64,000 nt of DNA from Porticoccus sp. (GTDB taxonomy: Bacteria; Pseudomonadota; Gammaproteobacteria; Pseudomonadales; Porticoccaceae), in assembly GCA_023261185.1 (NCBI GenBank), contig JALRJN010000045.1:1-64000 (forward strand), written 5' to 3'. The first letter of the stretch is position 1. Each line of letters opens with the position of its first letter. Shown here piece by piece: positions 19,005-27,975 of this stretch. Made by a program: the position numbers and the translations under genes. Below the pieces are notes generated by a model. It worked only from the letters and a program-made list of their open reading frames with translations. It ran no database searches and was not told the origin of the DNA.

Positions 19005-19033
19005 TTGACTCTAATATAAGCAAAAACTAATAT
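19005..19033 (+). promoter_or_regulatory. Promoter of the RND operon
   Basis: TTGACT (19005-19010), 17-base spacer, TAATAT (19028-19033). Both hexamers sit inside the operator palindromes. Confidence 0.6.
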
Positions 19034-19042
19034 ATTAGTCAA
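19013..19042 (-). promoter_or_regulatory. Promoter of the bigR-sqr operon
   Basis: Read on the minus strand: TTGACT (19042-19037), 18-base spacer, TATATT (19018-19013). It overlaps the opposing RND promoter almost completely, so a repressor bound here, or RNA polymerase on one strand, would affect both. Confidence 0.55.
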
Positions 19043-19088
19043 CCGAAGTCTGTGATGAAGTGGCAACTGGCGAGGAAGCAGAACCACT

Positions 19089-21722
19089 ATGATGAAAAAT
19101 CTCTGTGCAGGAATGGTGCATCTGGCACTAAATCGTTCCAAATGGGTGGCCTGGTTTATGACACTGACCACCCTGCTAGTTATCACTGTGGCCGCAGTCC
19201 CCTCCATATGGCCGGAGAAATTTCAGCAGTTTCACCACATCACTGTCGATACGGATCCGGAGAACATGCTATCTCAGGATGAGCCAGTGAGAGTGTTTCA
19301 TCACGAGGCCAAGGAGCGCTTCGATCTCAACGATATGGTCGTCGTCGGCATCGTGAATAATCGACACCCCATGGGGGTATTCAATGCCGCTTCGCTAGGC
19401 CGCGTCTATGAACTGACAGAGTTTGCTAAACGCCTGCAGTGGGATGGCGAAGGGGTCATCGGTATTGACCTGATCGCGCCCTCCACCGTCGACAATATCG
19501 AACAGGGGGGGCTTGGCAGCGTCAATTTCTCCTGGCTAATGCCTACAGCGCCGGCAGATGATATTGCCGCCCAGCAGGTGCTTGAGCGGGCCAAACGCAT
19601 TCCTTTCCTGGAAGGGACTCTGGTTTCCGAAGATGGTCAGGCACTGGCACTGTACCTGCCGATTACCAAAAAAGAACTGTCCTATCGGATTCGTTCTGAG
19701 CTGCTGGAATTTACTAAGAATTGGGCCGAGCACGGCGATGAGGTGCATATCACCGGCCTGCCCGTGGCCGAAGATACCTTTGGTGTGGAAATGTTTATCC
19801 AGATGGCCATCTCTGCACCGCTGGCGATGCTGGTGATCTTCCTGTTGCTGTGGTGGTTTTTCAAGAAACTGATTCTGGTGGTATCGCCGATGATCATCGC
19901 CATGGTCAGCTCCCTGGTAACCATGGGGCTGCTCATTGCCACCGGCAATACCATCCACATCATGAGCTCCATGATTCCGATCTTTATCATGCCCATTGCG
20001 GTTCTGGATGCGGTGCATATTCTGTCCGAATTTTTTGATCGCTACCCGATCCACAAGGACCGGCGCAAAGCCATTGAAGAGGTGATGACCACCCTGTTTT
20101 CACCCATGCTGTTCACCACCCTAACCACCATGGCCGGTTTCGGCTCGCTGATGTTGACCCCAATTCCCCCGGTGCAGGTATTTGGACTGTTTATTGCCAT
20201 CGGTGTTTTCCTGGCCTGGCTGTGGACTATGCTCTTTATCCCGGCATATATCATGCTCATCGATGAAAAACGCCTGGAGGGATACGGTCATCATGTTGGT
20301 GAGGAAGACCACAGCATGCTGGGACGGACACTTACCGCTGCCGGGAAACTGACCACACACCGCCCACGAATCATCCTGCTGTTCACACTCGCCGCCGTGG
20401 TGGTCGCCGGTTACGGCATCAGCAAAATTGTGGTCAATGACAACCCCACGCGCTGGTTCGAAGCGCAACACCCGATCCGGGTCGCCGACCGGGTGCTGAA
20501 CGATCACTTTGGTGGCACCTATATGGCCTACCTGGAACTGTCCGCACCGGATCAGGCTGGCACTGTGGACAAGCAAACTCTGTTACAGCAACTGGGAGAA
20601 CGCCAGGCAGCGGGTGAAGCTTCGGGCAACACTGCCGCACCCTACCAACAATTTGCCGCAGCCATTGAGCAGGCAGATGCCAGCACTGCTGACAGTTTTA
20701 TGGATGTGTTGGCCGAGCGCGCAGAACAGGGCCTGGCCAGTGCCAGCGATGACGACTACTACAGCTGGGACGACATCCAACTGTTTCTGGAAGAGCAGCA
20801 GCAACGCAAGGAGCTATTTAAACAGCCCGAGGCCCTTCGCTGGATGGAAGATCTGCAGGCAGACCTGCTGGACAACCCCAAAGTGGGCAAGGTCAACTCC
20901 CTGACAGATGTGGTGAAAACCGTCTACCGGGAACTGCAACTGGGAGAACAATCACAGTTCCGCATTCCGGACAGTGCCAACGCAGTGGCCCAGACACTGA
21001 TCACCTATCAGAATAGTCACCGCCCCCACGATCTGTGGCACTTTGTCACCCCCGATTACCGCCGCACCGTACTGTGGCTGCAATTAAGTAGTGGTGACAA
21101 CAAGGACATGGAAACCGTGGTGCAAAGCCTGAATGACTTCCTTACCAACAATCCGCCGCCAGTAGCTATCGACAGCCAGTGGTTTGGGCTCACCTATATC
21201 AACGTGGTCTGGCAGGGCAAGATGGTGTCCGGGATGCTAGAAGCCTTCCTCGGTTCATTTCTGGTGGTACTGGTGATGATGATTGTGTTGTTCCGCTCAC
21301 TGATACTCGGCGTGCTGGCGATGATTCCACTAGCCGTTACCGTAGGCCTGATCTACGGCATTATCGGCCTGATCGGCAAGGACTATGATATGCCGGTGGC
21401 GGTATTAAGCGCTCTCAGTCTCGGCCTGGCGGTGGATTATGCGATTCACTTTTTGGCCCGCTCGCGCTCACTGGTTGAAGAGGCCGGTAGCTGGCAGGCG
21501 GCTGTCCCCTTGGTGTTCGGCGAGCCGGCACGAGCCATCTCCCGCAATGCCATTATTCTTGGTGCAGGGTTCCTGCCTTTATTAGCCGCGCCACTGGTGC
21601 CCTATCAGACGGTAGGTTTATTTATCGCTTCGATTATTCTTTGCGCCGGTGCCGCTACATTGCTGATTCTGCCAGCCATCCTGACCCTGATGAAAAAAAT
21701 GATTTTCAAGGTAGAGGAGTAA
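19089..21722 (+). CDS. RND-superfamily (MMPL-type) exporter
   Basis: An 877-residue inner-membrane protein with the RND/MMPL layout: one N-terminal membrane helix, a large periplasmic loop (about 50-240), a first bundle of five to six helices (about 245-460), a second periplasmic loop (about 460-720), and a second bundle to the C-terminus. Motifs include IPIFIMPIAVLDAVHILSEF and LSALSLGLAVDYAIHFLARS, the duplicated helix-4-like segments with the D-x3-H/Y signature of MMPL proteins. MMPL members export lipids, hopanoids or other hydrophobic compounds; the substrate here is unknown. The gene is divergent from the sulfide-sensor operon and leads a three-gene unit, with the next start 4 bases after its stop. 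Confidence 0.85.
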   Translation: MMKNLCAGMVHLALNRSKWVAWFMTLTTLLVITVAAVPSIWPEKFQQFHHITVDTDPENMLSQDEPVRVFHHEAKERFDLNDMVVVGIVNNRHPMGVFNAASLGRVYELTEFAKRLQWDGEGVIGIDLIAPSTVDNIEQGGLGSVNFSWLMPTAPADDIAAQQVLERAKRIPFLEGTLVSEDGQALALYLPITKKELSYRIRSELLEFTKNWAEHGDEVHITGLPVAEDTFGVEMFIQMAISAPLAMLVIFLLLWWFFKKLILVVSPMIIAMVSSLVTMGLLIATGNTIHIMSSMIPIFIMPIAVLDAVHILSEFFDRYPIHKDRRKAIEEVMTTLFSPMLFTTLTTMAGFGSLMLTPIPPVQVFGLFIAIGVFLAWLWTMLFIPAYIMLIDEKRLEGYGHHVGEEDHSMLGRTLTAAGKLTTHRPRIILLFTLAAVVVAGYGISKIVVNDNPTRWFEAQHPIRVADRVLNDHFGGTYMAYLELSAPDQAGTVDKQTLLQQLGERQAAGEASGNTAAPYQQFAAAIEQADASTADSFMDVLAERAEQGLASASDDDYYSWDDIQLFLEEQQQRKELFKQPEALRWMEDLQADLLDNPKVGKVNSLTDVVKTVYRELQLGEQSQFRIPDSANAVAQTLITYQNSHRPHDLWHFVTPDYRRTVLWLQLSSGDNKDMETVVQSLNDFLTNNPPPVAIDSQWFGLTYINVVWQGKMVSGMLEAFLGSFLVVLVMMIVLFRSLILGVLAMIPLAVTVGLIYGIIGLIGKDYDMPVAVLSALSLGLAVDYAIHFLARSRSLVEEAGSWQAAVPLVFGEPARAISRNAIILGAGFLPLLAAPLVPYQTVGLFIASIILCAGAATLLILPAILTLMKKMIFKVEE

Positions 21723-21726
21723 CGCC

Positions 21727-22566
21727 ATGAAACTGAACAGAACCCTTTCCCTTGCCATAGCCCCGGCGGTTGGCCTGTTTGCTTCACTGTGGCTTTCAGG
21801 AGCCATCGCGGCAGACACCCCCAGTGTTGACGAGATCGTTCACCGCACCAACCAAACCGCCTACTACCAAGGCAAGGACGGCCGCGCCGAGGTACTGATG
21901 AGCATCACCGACAAGCAGGGCCGTGAGCGGGAACGCCGCTTTACTATCCTGCGCCGGGATGTTTCCAACAGCGATGACATCGCCGGTGAAGCCTACAACG
22001 GCGACCAGCAATTTTACGTGTTTTTCCAGCGCCCTGCGGACGTCAACAAAATGGCCTTCCTGGTTTGGAAGCATCTGGATCGCGACGATGACCGCTGGCT
22101 TTACCTGCCCGCCCTGGACCTGGTGAAACGCATTGCCGCCTCCGACCAGCGCACCAGCTTTGTGGGTTCCGACTACTTTTATGAAGATGTCAGCGGTCGC
22201 GATATCAACGCCGACAGTCACGAGCTTGTGGAGACGACCGACAACTACTATGTGCTGAAACACACCCCCAAGGATCCGGACAGTGTGGAGTTTTCCCACT
22301 ACGTGATGTATGTGCACAAGACCAGTTTCATTCCGGTGCAGACGGAGTACTTTGACAAGAATGGCGAGAAATACCGAGTGGCCACGGCACTGGGTGTCGA
22401 TAACATCGACGGCTATCCCACTGTCACCAAGGCCAGTATGGAAGACCTGCGCAGTGGCAGTAAAACCCTGATGACATACAGTTCAGTCACCTACAATGTC
22501 GATTTGCCGGAAGAGATTTTCAGTGAACGCTATCTGCGCCGGGCACCAGTGAAATACCTGCGTTAA
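21727..22566 (+). CDS. LolA-like periplasmic outer membrane lipoprotein-sorting protein
   Basis: A 279-residue exported protein of the LolA-like group annotated as outer membrane lipoprotein-sorting protein (PF17131 type). The signal peptide runs to about residue 29 (LSGAIAADTPS). The mature part has the half-barrel pattern of alternating beta strands, e.g. VLMSITDKQGRERERRFTIL, and KMAFLVWKHLDRDDDRWLYL, typical of the family. Proteins of this kind are usually encoded next to MMPL/RND pumps and are thought to carry a hydrophobic ligand across the periplasm. It starts 4 bases after the RND stop and precedes the barrel gene by 15 bases, suggesting a pump-carrier-barrel path. Confidence 0.82.
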   Translation: MKLNRTLSLAIAPAVGLFASLWLSGAIAADTPSVDEIVHRTNQTAYYQGKDGRAEVLMSITDKQGRERERRFTILRRDVSNSDDIAGEAYNGDQQFYVFFQRPADVNKMAFLVWKHLDRDDDRWLYLPALDLVKRIAASDQRTSFVGSDYFYEDVSGRDINADSHELVETTDNYYVLKHTPKDPDSVEFSHYVMYVHKTSFIPVQTEYFDKNGEKYRVATALGVDNIDGYPTVTKASMEDLRSGSKTLMTYSSVTYNVDLPEEIFSERYLRRAPVKYLR

Positions 22567-22581
22567 CCGGAAACGTCATTG

Positions 22582-24015
22582 ATGAAAAGCACGCTCCGCA
22601 CCCTGCTGTTCTCCGGCGCCATGCTCACCGTCCTGTCCGTGACGGCAGAGCCACCCCTACCCGGTGGGCTTGAGCCAAGCGTACCGACAAAGCAAGCACC
22701 GAGATCAAGTGGGCCTGCCCTACCCAGCGGACTGGGACTCCCCGGCAGCGCTGCCCCGGAACCCTCACTCCCCTCAGGACTGGGCGATGACACCAGCTTC
22801 ATAAATACTGAGAAAAGCTACAGCCCCTTCTCCGTGTACGGTTTTGCCGAGGCTCGAGTCGGCCAGCGGACCCACGACGACGAACATCAACGGAACACCT
22901 TCATCGGCGAGGGGCGAGCACAGCTGACCCTCGACTATGCCGGGGAAACAGTTACCGCCCGCGTTACAGGCGATGTCCTGTTTGACGACGTGCAGCGAGA
23001 TGAATCGGTGCAGCTCGACCGCGGTCGCGGCCCGTTCGACCTGCGGGAAGCCTGGTTTCAGATGCCCGTCAACCAGCACCTGGATGTGAAAGCCGGGCGC
23101 CAGATTCTTACCTGGGGGGTCGGGGACCTGCTGTTTATCAACGACCTGTTTCCCAAAGACTGGAACAGCTTCTTCAGCGGCCGGGATACCGAGTACCTGA
23201 AAGCCCCATCGGATGCTGTGAAGCTGGCTTTCTATTTTGAGCCCGCCAATCTGGATGTGGTATATGTGCCAGAATTCGACAGCGATCGCTTTATCGATGG
23301 CCGCCGCATCTCCTTCTATAACCCGCTGATCGGCGATCATACCGGCCGCGACATGCCGGTGAACCCTGACTTTCCCCATGGCCGGGAACTGGCACTGCGA
23401 CTCTACAAAAATCTGGCAGGCGCTGAAGTGGCTTTTTACGGCTACGATGGCTATTGGAAAAGCCCCAACGGTTTCGATCCCTTCAAGGGCCAGAATACCT
23501 TCCCGGAACTGCGGGTATGGGGCGCCAGTCTGCGCGGTAATCTGGGCAAGGGGATCGCCAGCGGCGAAGTGGGTTATTACGACTCCCGGGACGACCGCAA
23601 CGGCGACAATCCGCTGATCAACAACAGCGAATCCCGGCTGCTGTTGGCCTACGAACAGGAGCTGGTACCCAGCCTGACCGGGGCGCTGCAGTACTACGTG
23701 GAACGGCTCGAGGATTACGACAACTACCGGGACAGTCTTCCAGCGGGCATGCCCCAACGGGACAAATACCGGCAACTGCTGACCAACCGACTGACCTGGC
23801 TGACCCACAACCAGAATGTTACCTGGTCGCTATTTGTGTACTACTCCCCCACCGACAAGGACTGGTACGCCAGACCCAAGGTGAGCTGGAAAGCCTCCGA
23901 TCAGTTACTGCTGGAAACTGGCTTCAACAGCTTTGGCGGCAGCGAGGAAACTACATTCTTCGGCCAGTTCGAGGAAGCGAGTAGTTTCTACGCGGCGATT
24001 CGCTATAGTTTCTAG
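22582..24015 (+). CDS. Outer-membrane beta-barrel protein (DUF1302-like) of the RND operon
   Basis: A 477-residue exported barrel protein. The signal peptide ends near residue 22. It is followed by a Pro/Gly-rich linker with three similar units (PPLPGGLEP, PALPSGLGLPGS, PSLPSGLGDD), unusual for a barrel. The barrel begins at YSPFSVYGFAEARVGQR and shows many amphipathic strands; DVKAGRQILTWGVGDLLFIN with FPKDWNSFFSGRD is the pattern of DUF1302/porin-like proteins found with RND pumps. It ends AAIRYSF with the C-terminal Phe needed for BAM insertion. ATG 22582 is used; the TTG just before it is in frame. The gene closes the operon and converges on pdxH with a 15-base gap. Substrate unknown. Confidence 0.8.
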   Translation: MKSTLRTLLFSGAMLTVLSVTAEPPLPGGLEPSVPTKQAPRSSGPALPSGLGLPGSAAPEPSLPSGLGDDTSFINTEKSYSPFSVYGFAEARVGQRTHDDEHQRNTFIGEGRAQLTLDYAGETVTARVTGDVLFDDVQRDESVQLDRGRGPFDLREAWFQMPVNQHLDVKAGRQILTWGVGDLLFINDLFPKDWNSFFSGRDTEYLKAPSDAVKLAFYFEPANLDVVYVPEFDSDRFIDGRRISFYNPLIGDHTGRDMPVNPDFPHGRELALRLYKNLAGAEVAFYGYDGYWKSPNGFDPFKGQNTFPELRVWGASLRGNLGKGIASGEVGYYDSRDDRNGDNPLINNSESRLLLAYEQELVPSLTGALQYYVERLEDYDNYRDSLPAGMPQRDKYRQLLTNRLTWLTHNQNVTWSLFVYYSPTDKDWYARPKVSWKASDQLLLETGFNSFGGSEETTFFGQFEEASSFYAAIRYSF

Positions 24016-24030
24016 CGACCTATTGATACC

Positions 24031-24666
24031 TCAAGGCGCCAGCCGGGAAATATTCCAGTCACCATTCTCAAATAAATACTGGAAGCGGTCGTGGAGGCGG
24101 TTTTCACCCCCCTGCCAGAATTCAAACTCCCTCGGCACTACCCGGAAACCGCCCCAGAAATCCGGCACCGGTACCTCACCGGCAGCAAATTTGTCCTTCA
24201 TCTGTAGGAACTGGGTTTCCAGGGCCTGGCGGGAATTAATTCGGGAGCTCTGTTTTGATGCCCAGGCAGCTAATTGACTACCACGGGGGCGCTTAAGGAA
24301 ATATTTCAGTACTTCTGTTTTAGTCAGTTTTTCTACCTGTCCACCAATGATCACCTGGCGGTCCATGCGCATCCAGGGAAATATCAGACAAACATTGGGG
24401 TTCCCCGCCATTTCTTTGGCCTTACGGCTACCGAGGTTGGTATAAAACAGAAATCCCTGTCGGTCGAATCCTTTCAGCAAAACCGTGCGCTGCCAAGGCT
24501 TGCCGTTGGCATCCACGGTGGCCAGGCACATCGCGGTCGGGTCAGACAAGTCCGACTGGGCAGCCTGCTCCATCCACAGGGCGAACTGATCAAAAGGGCA
24601 CTCCTTTAAGGACTCCCGGTTCAGTCGGCCATATTGGTATTCCCGACGGGTATCTTCCAGCGACAT
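24031..24666 (-). CDS. pdxH: Pyridoxamine/pyridoxine 5'-phosphate oxidase
   Basis: A 211-residue FMN enzyme that makes pyridoxal 5'-phosphate, the last step of vitamin B6 synthesis and salvage. Motifs: LESRREY-like start (LEDTRREYQYGRLNR), VDANGKPWQRTVLLKGFD, FYTNLGSRKAKEMAGNP for FMN and PLP binding, and the C-terminal PDFWGGFRVVPREFEFWQ and RLHDRFQY. Length is normal. It is a single gene between the RND operon and the TonB receptor, with its promoter in the 168-base gap upstream. Confidence 0.96.
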   Translation of the reverse strand: MSLEDTRREYQYGRLNRESLKECPFDQFALWMEQAAQSDLSDPTAMCLATVDANGKPWQRTVLLKGFDRQGFLFYTNLGSRKAKEMAGNPNVCLIFPWMRMDRQVIIGGQVEKLTKTEVLKYFLKRPRGSQLAAWASKQSSRINSRQALETQFLQMKDKFAAGEVPVPDFWGGFRVVPREFEFWQGGENRLHDRFQYLFENGDWNISRLAP

Positions 24667-24834
24667 AGTTTAAGCTCCGGTCAAGGCGGTATTTTAGCCG
24701 CCACCCCCAGCGGCTGTCCCCTTGCCATCTGCTCCTTTCGATTAACAGATTTGGCAAAAAAACAAAGAGATGCTATTCCAGACCCTCCAGCATAAAATAT
24801 TGAACCAGGTTATTTATTCCCCGGAGAGCAGAAA

Positions 24835-26508
24835 ATGCCCCGAAAGAAACACCTGACGGTTGCGGTATGTCTGTTTTACTGTCCGCTACTGTACTGCAAT
24901 CACGAAGGTTTTATTACTGAAGATGATTTATTAGGTGATTTGCCGGCGGTAACCTCCGCCTCGCGGATGTCTCAGCCACTGTCCCACGTTCCCGCGAGTG
25001 TTACCATTATCGATCAGAAAATGATCAAGGCATCTGGCGCACTGTCCTGGGTGGATATTTTTCGACTGGTTCCCGGTTTCGAATCCTACTCCATCAATGG
25101 TAACCGTTACGGTATTTCCACCCATGGCTATGGCCGTGAATTTCCGAATCATCTGGAAATCATGGTGGACGGCCGGTCTATCTATGACCCGAACTTTGCC
25201 ACCATTGAATGGGGTTCGCTGGGCATCAGCCTGGACGACATCGACCACATTGAAGTTGTCCGCGGTTCCAATGCCCCGGCCTACGGCTCCAATGCGTTTC
25301 TCGGTGCGGTGAATATTATTACCCGCAAACCGGTACAGGATCAGGGCTGGCATGTGAGCGCCACCACTGGTGCGCGAAGTACGCGGAACAGCAATATTCG
25401 TTATAGCGGGTCTACAGGCAAGCTGGATTACCGAGCCAGCCTTGATTACGAGCACAATGAAGGCTTCCCCTCCGTCAGCTCCGGGGATGATCTGGGCCCC
25501 ATGGAAGACGGAAAGGAAAAAATCGCACTGACCCTCCGCGGTATGTACACCCCAAATATCATCGATACCTTTGATGCCCAGGTCGGTTTCAGCCATAGCA
25601 ATATGGGCTGGGGAGACGCCGACCACCCTGATGAATATTCTCGGGTAAACTTTAAAAACCAGTTCCAGTCATTGAAGTGGAACCGTGATCTGAATACCAC
25701 CGACTACCTGCAGGTCCATTTCTTCCGCAACAAAATTGAAGGCGAGAACTATGTGAACCTGGGGCTGGTTTCCGACCTGCTCTCGGATGCGTTGAATACC
25801 ACCATTACGCCAGCGCAGGTTCCAGCATTCTTTCAGATGATTGACCCTGGATTGAACATTCAGGACCAGAGCTATATCACGGGCTTTCGCGGCATTGAGT
25901 CTGAACGCTACGATATTGAACTGGAACACCACCTGCAACTCACCAATAGCTTGCGCACCACCTGGGGCGCAGGCATTCGCTATGACCGTATCGAGGGCGA
26001 ATCGGTGCTGGGCCATGATGACCAGTCTTCCCTCACCAGCCGCCGCCTGTTCAGCCATATGGAATGGCGACCATCCCGCTACTGGACGTTGAACGCTGGC
26101 CTGACAGTAGAAGATAACAGCATTGTCAATACCATCGGTTCGGGCCGTATCGGCATCAACTACCACCTCAATGAGTTCAATACATTCAGAGTAGGTTATG
26201 CCCTGGGCAAACGTTCACCCTCTCTGGCTGAGGCCAAGGAATTCAATGCCGACATTCTGGATCAGCAGATTCTGGTCACCGCCGTCCGCAGAACGTCGGA
26301 AAATATTGAAGAGGAGCGTCTGCGCAGTTACGAGCTGGGCTACCTAGCCCAATATCCTTCCATGGGAATCACCTTTGATGTGCGCCTGTTCCGCGAGGAA
26401 ATTCGCGATGGCCTGGAAAACTACCAGGAACCCGTCAACCTCGGTATTCCGGTGTTGTTTCCCGACGAACGGTTTGCCGTGCGGGACAACACCTGGAATC
26501 AGACATGA
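24835..26508 (+). CDS. TonB-dependent receptor, N-terminal fragment (frameshifted)
   Basis: A 557-residue stretch of an outer-membrane TonB-dependent receptor. The plug domain is complete: DDLLGDLPAVTSASRMSQPL, VPASVTIIDQKMI, a middle with LEIMVDGRSIYDP, and IDHIEVVRGSNAPAYGSNAF with LGAVNIITRKP. The barrel follows but stops at 26508, short of the family's usual 650-750 residues. The rest of the barrel continues in another frame from 26505. One missing base near 26499-26505 would join the two. The RBS GGAGA precedes ATG 24835. Its downstream neighbours are a binding protein and a hybrid kinase, a recurring trio. It could be a recent pseudogene or a sequencing error; the substrate is not known. 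Confidence 0.8.
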   Translation: MPRKKHLTVAVCLFYCPLLYCNHEGFITEDDLLGDLPAVTSASRMSQPLSHVPASVTIIDQKMIKASGALSWVDIFRLVPGFESYSINGNRYGISTHGYGREFPNHLEIMVDGRSIYDPNFATIEWGSLGISLDDIDHIEVVRGSNAPAYGSNAFLGAVNIITRKPVQDQGWHVSATTGARSTRNSNIRYSGSTGKLDYRASLDYEHNEGFPSVSSGDDLGPMEDGKEKIALTLRGMYTPNIIDTFDAQVGFSHSNMGWGDADHPDEYSRVNFKNQFQSLKWNRDLNTTDYLQVHFFRNKIEGENYVNLGLVSDLLSDALNTTITPAQVPAFFQMIDPGLNIQDQSYITGFRGIESERYDIELEHHLQLTNSLRTTWGAGIRYDRIEGESVLGHDDQSSLTSRRLFSHMEWRPSRYWTLNAGLTVEDNSIVNTIGSGRIGINYHLNEFNTFRVGYALGKRSPSLAEAKEFNADILDQQILVTAVRRTSENIEEERLRSYELGYLAQYPSMGITFDVRLFREEIRDGLENYQEPVNLGIPVLFPDERFAVRDNTWNQT

Positions 26509-26966
26509 CCGGGGTGGAACTACAACTTCGCTATCAACCCTCAGACCGTACACTGATCAATGCACACTACGCCTACACGGATGTCGATAGCGGCTACGTG
26601 TTTACATACGACCCGGTACTTTCCACCAATGATCACAATGACCGGGTGCCCCGACACAAGGCCGGGTTACTGGTTCACCAGAAAATTGCCGGCGGCCTTT
26701 CAGGCAGCATCAACTTCTACCACATGACCGATGCCAACTGGCGAGATGGTAATGACGTAGACCAGTTTGTTCGCACGGACGCCGTGCTGGGTTACGACTT
26801 TCGCATCGGCAAAAGCTCAGGGAACCTGTCTCTGATTGCCCAGAATCTGGGGGACGACTACGAAGAACACGCCCGGAACAATGTGTTTGATACCCGTTAT
26901 TTCCTAAAACTCACCATGGACTTTAATTATCTTTTCATTTTTTTAACGGTGTTCGATAATAATTGA
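26505..26966 (+). CDS. TonB-dependent receptor, C-terminal fragment (frameshifted)
   Basis: A 153-residue continuation of the receptor barrel in the next frame. It opens TGVELQLRYQPSDRTLINAH and holds barrel strands up to VFDTRYFLKLTMDF, where a receptor would normally end with Phe. Instead the frame runs on for 14 residues (NYLFIFLTVFDNN). The DNA GACTTTAAT would give Asp-Phe-stop if one more T were present, so a second single-base loss is likely. The ATG at 26505 overlaps the stop of the first fragment as ATGA, but split barrels of this kind are not known to work, so translation as a separate protein is doubtful. Confidence 0.6.
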   Translation: MTGVELQLRYQPSDRTLINAHYAYTDVDSGYVFTYDPVLSTNDHNDRVPRHKAGLLVHQKIAGGLSGSINFYHMTDANWRDGNDVDQFVRTDAVLGYDFRIGKSSGNLSLIAQNLGDDYEEHARNNVFDTRYFLKLTMDFNYLFIFLTVFDNN

Positions 26967-27006
26967 ATGTAGATTCAAAAATACAAACAAAGCCAAAGGA
27001 AGGGCA

Positions 27007-27975
27007 TTGAGTTTCTATCAGCGAGTGCACCAAGCCACTAGAACACTCCTCAGCAGAGGAGTGTTGTCTTTTGTTTGTTTGCTGGGCCACTCGGCACAGG
27101 CGGAAGTGTTATTGCTGCTATCCAGTGATGCTCCCTATTACGGGGAAACCGCCGATAGCCTTCAAACTGCAGCTGGCGAGGATTCGGCAAACGCACTGAC
27201 TTTCAGGGTGTTGACCCTACAAAGCCCAGAAGCAGATACGGCACTAACACAGACTTGGCAGCTGATTGTCGCCATCGGCAGTAAAGCCACCCAGCAAGTG
27301 CTGTCCGAACCGGGCAATTCCCCTGTGCTGAGTATTTTTACCCCCAAAAATGCATTCGAAAATATCAAGGTGCGTGAGGATGCCGGGAGCCCAAGGTCAG
27401 TTTCCGTTATTTACCTCGATCAGCCACTGGAGCGCGTGGTTAATCTCGCCACCCGCCTGAAACCCGAAATCAAACAGCTTGGCGCAGTTTTTGGTCCTAT
27501 TTCAAAAACCTGGGAAGACGAACTCAAATCCCTGACCAGCCAAAGAGCCATTGCCCTCAATAGCGCTCATTTAACGCCAGAAGACAATCCCGTGGCCGTG
27601 TTGCGCCCGCTGGTAAAGGGCAGCGACCTGTTTATCGCACTGCCTGATCATGCACCCCTGAACCGGGCCGTTGCCAAGTGGATTCTGCACCTGAGTTTTC
27701 AACAAAAGGTCCCAGTGATTGGCTTTTCCAAGGCATACACCAATGCCGGCGCACTGGCCTCCATTTACTCTTCACCGGAGGATATAGGTCGGCAGGCCGG
27801 TCAGTTTATTGTCGCCCGGCTAATTGAGGGTGATACCACGCTGCCGCAGGCACAATATCCCCGATACTTCACCATCAGCACCAATTTCACTGTCGCAGGA
27901 TCACTGGGTATCCATTTACCCCCAGATAATGAGTTGTACCGTAGTCTCGAGCAACAAGAGACGACACTGCCATGA
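27007..27975 (+). CDS. ABC transporter substrate-binding protein (PF04392-like)
   Basis: A 322-residue exported protein. The signal peptide ends at HSAQAE near residue 33. The fold resembles ABC_sub_bind/periplasmic-binding type I proteins, with QLIVAIGSKATQQVL near residue 85, PRSVSVIYLDQPLERVVNL, and VPVIGFSKAYTNAGALASIYS; members bind amino acids or other small organics and often feed a sensor kinase instead of a transporter. The start is TTG with AAAGGAAGG just upstream. No ABC permease or ATPase gene is near. Its stop overlaps the hybrid kinase start (ATGA), showing translational coupling, so it most likely acts as the kinase's periplasmic sensor partner. Confidence 0.78.
   Translation: MSFYQRVHQATRTLLSRGVLSFVCLLGHSAQAEVLLLLSSDAPYYGETADSLQTAAGEDSANALTFRVLTLQSPEADTALTQTWQLIVAIGSKATQQVLSEPGNSPVLSIFTPKNAFENIKVREDAGSPRSVSVIYLDQPLERVVNLATRLKPEIKQLGAVFGPISKTWEDELKSLTSQRAIALNSAHLTPEDNPVAVLRPLVKGSDLFIALPDHAPLNRAVAKWILHLSFQQKVPVIGFSKAYTNAGALASIYSSPEDIGRQAGQFIVARLIEGDTTLPQAQYPRYFTISTNFTVAGSLGIHLPPDNELYRSLEQQETTLP

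Larger units (their letters stand above)
18997..19043. promoter_or_regulatory. Palindromic operator region between bigR-sqr and the RND operon
   Basis: Two palindromes lie side by side: TATATTAG-TTGACT-CTAATATA at 18997-19018 (8-bp arms) and the perfect 14-mer ACTAATATATTAGT at 19026-19039. In addition GTTGACT (19004-19010) is inverted as AGTCAAC at 19037-19043. AT-rich inverted repeats like these suit an ArsR-family dimer. They cover both divergent promoters. Confidence 0.75.

Noticed and set aside
22774..23808. 344-codon antisense frame opposite the barrel gene
   Set aside because: Shadow frame; the plus strand encodes a clear signal peptide and C-terminal Phe barrel.
24751..24779. Candidate promoter TTGGCA-17-TATTCC before the TonB receptor
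   Set aside because: The -10 matches only three of six positions; not strong enough to list.
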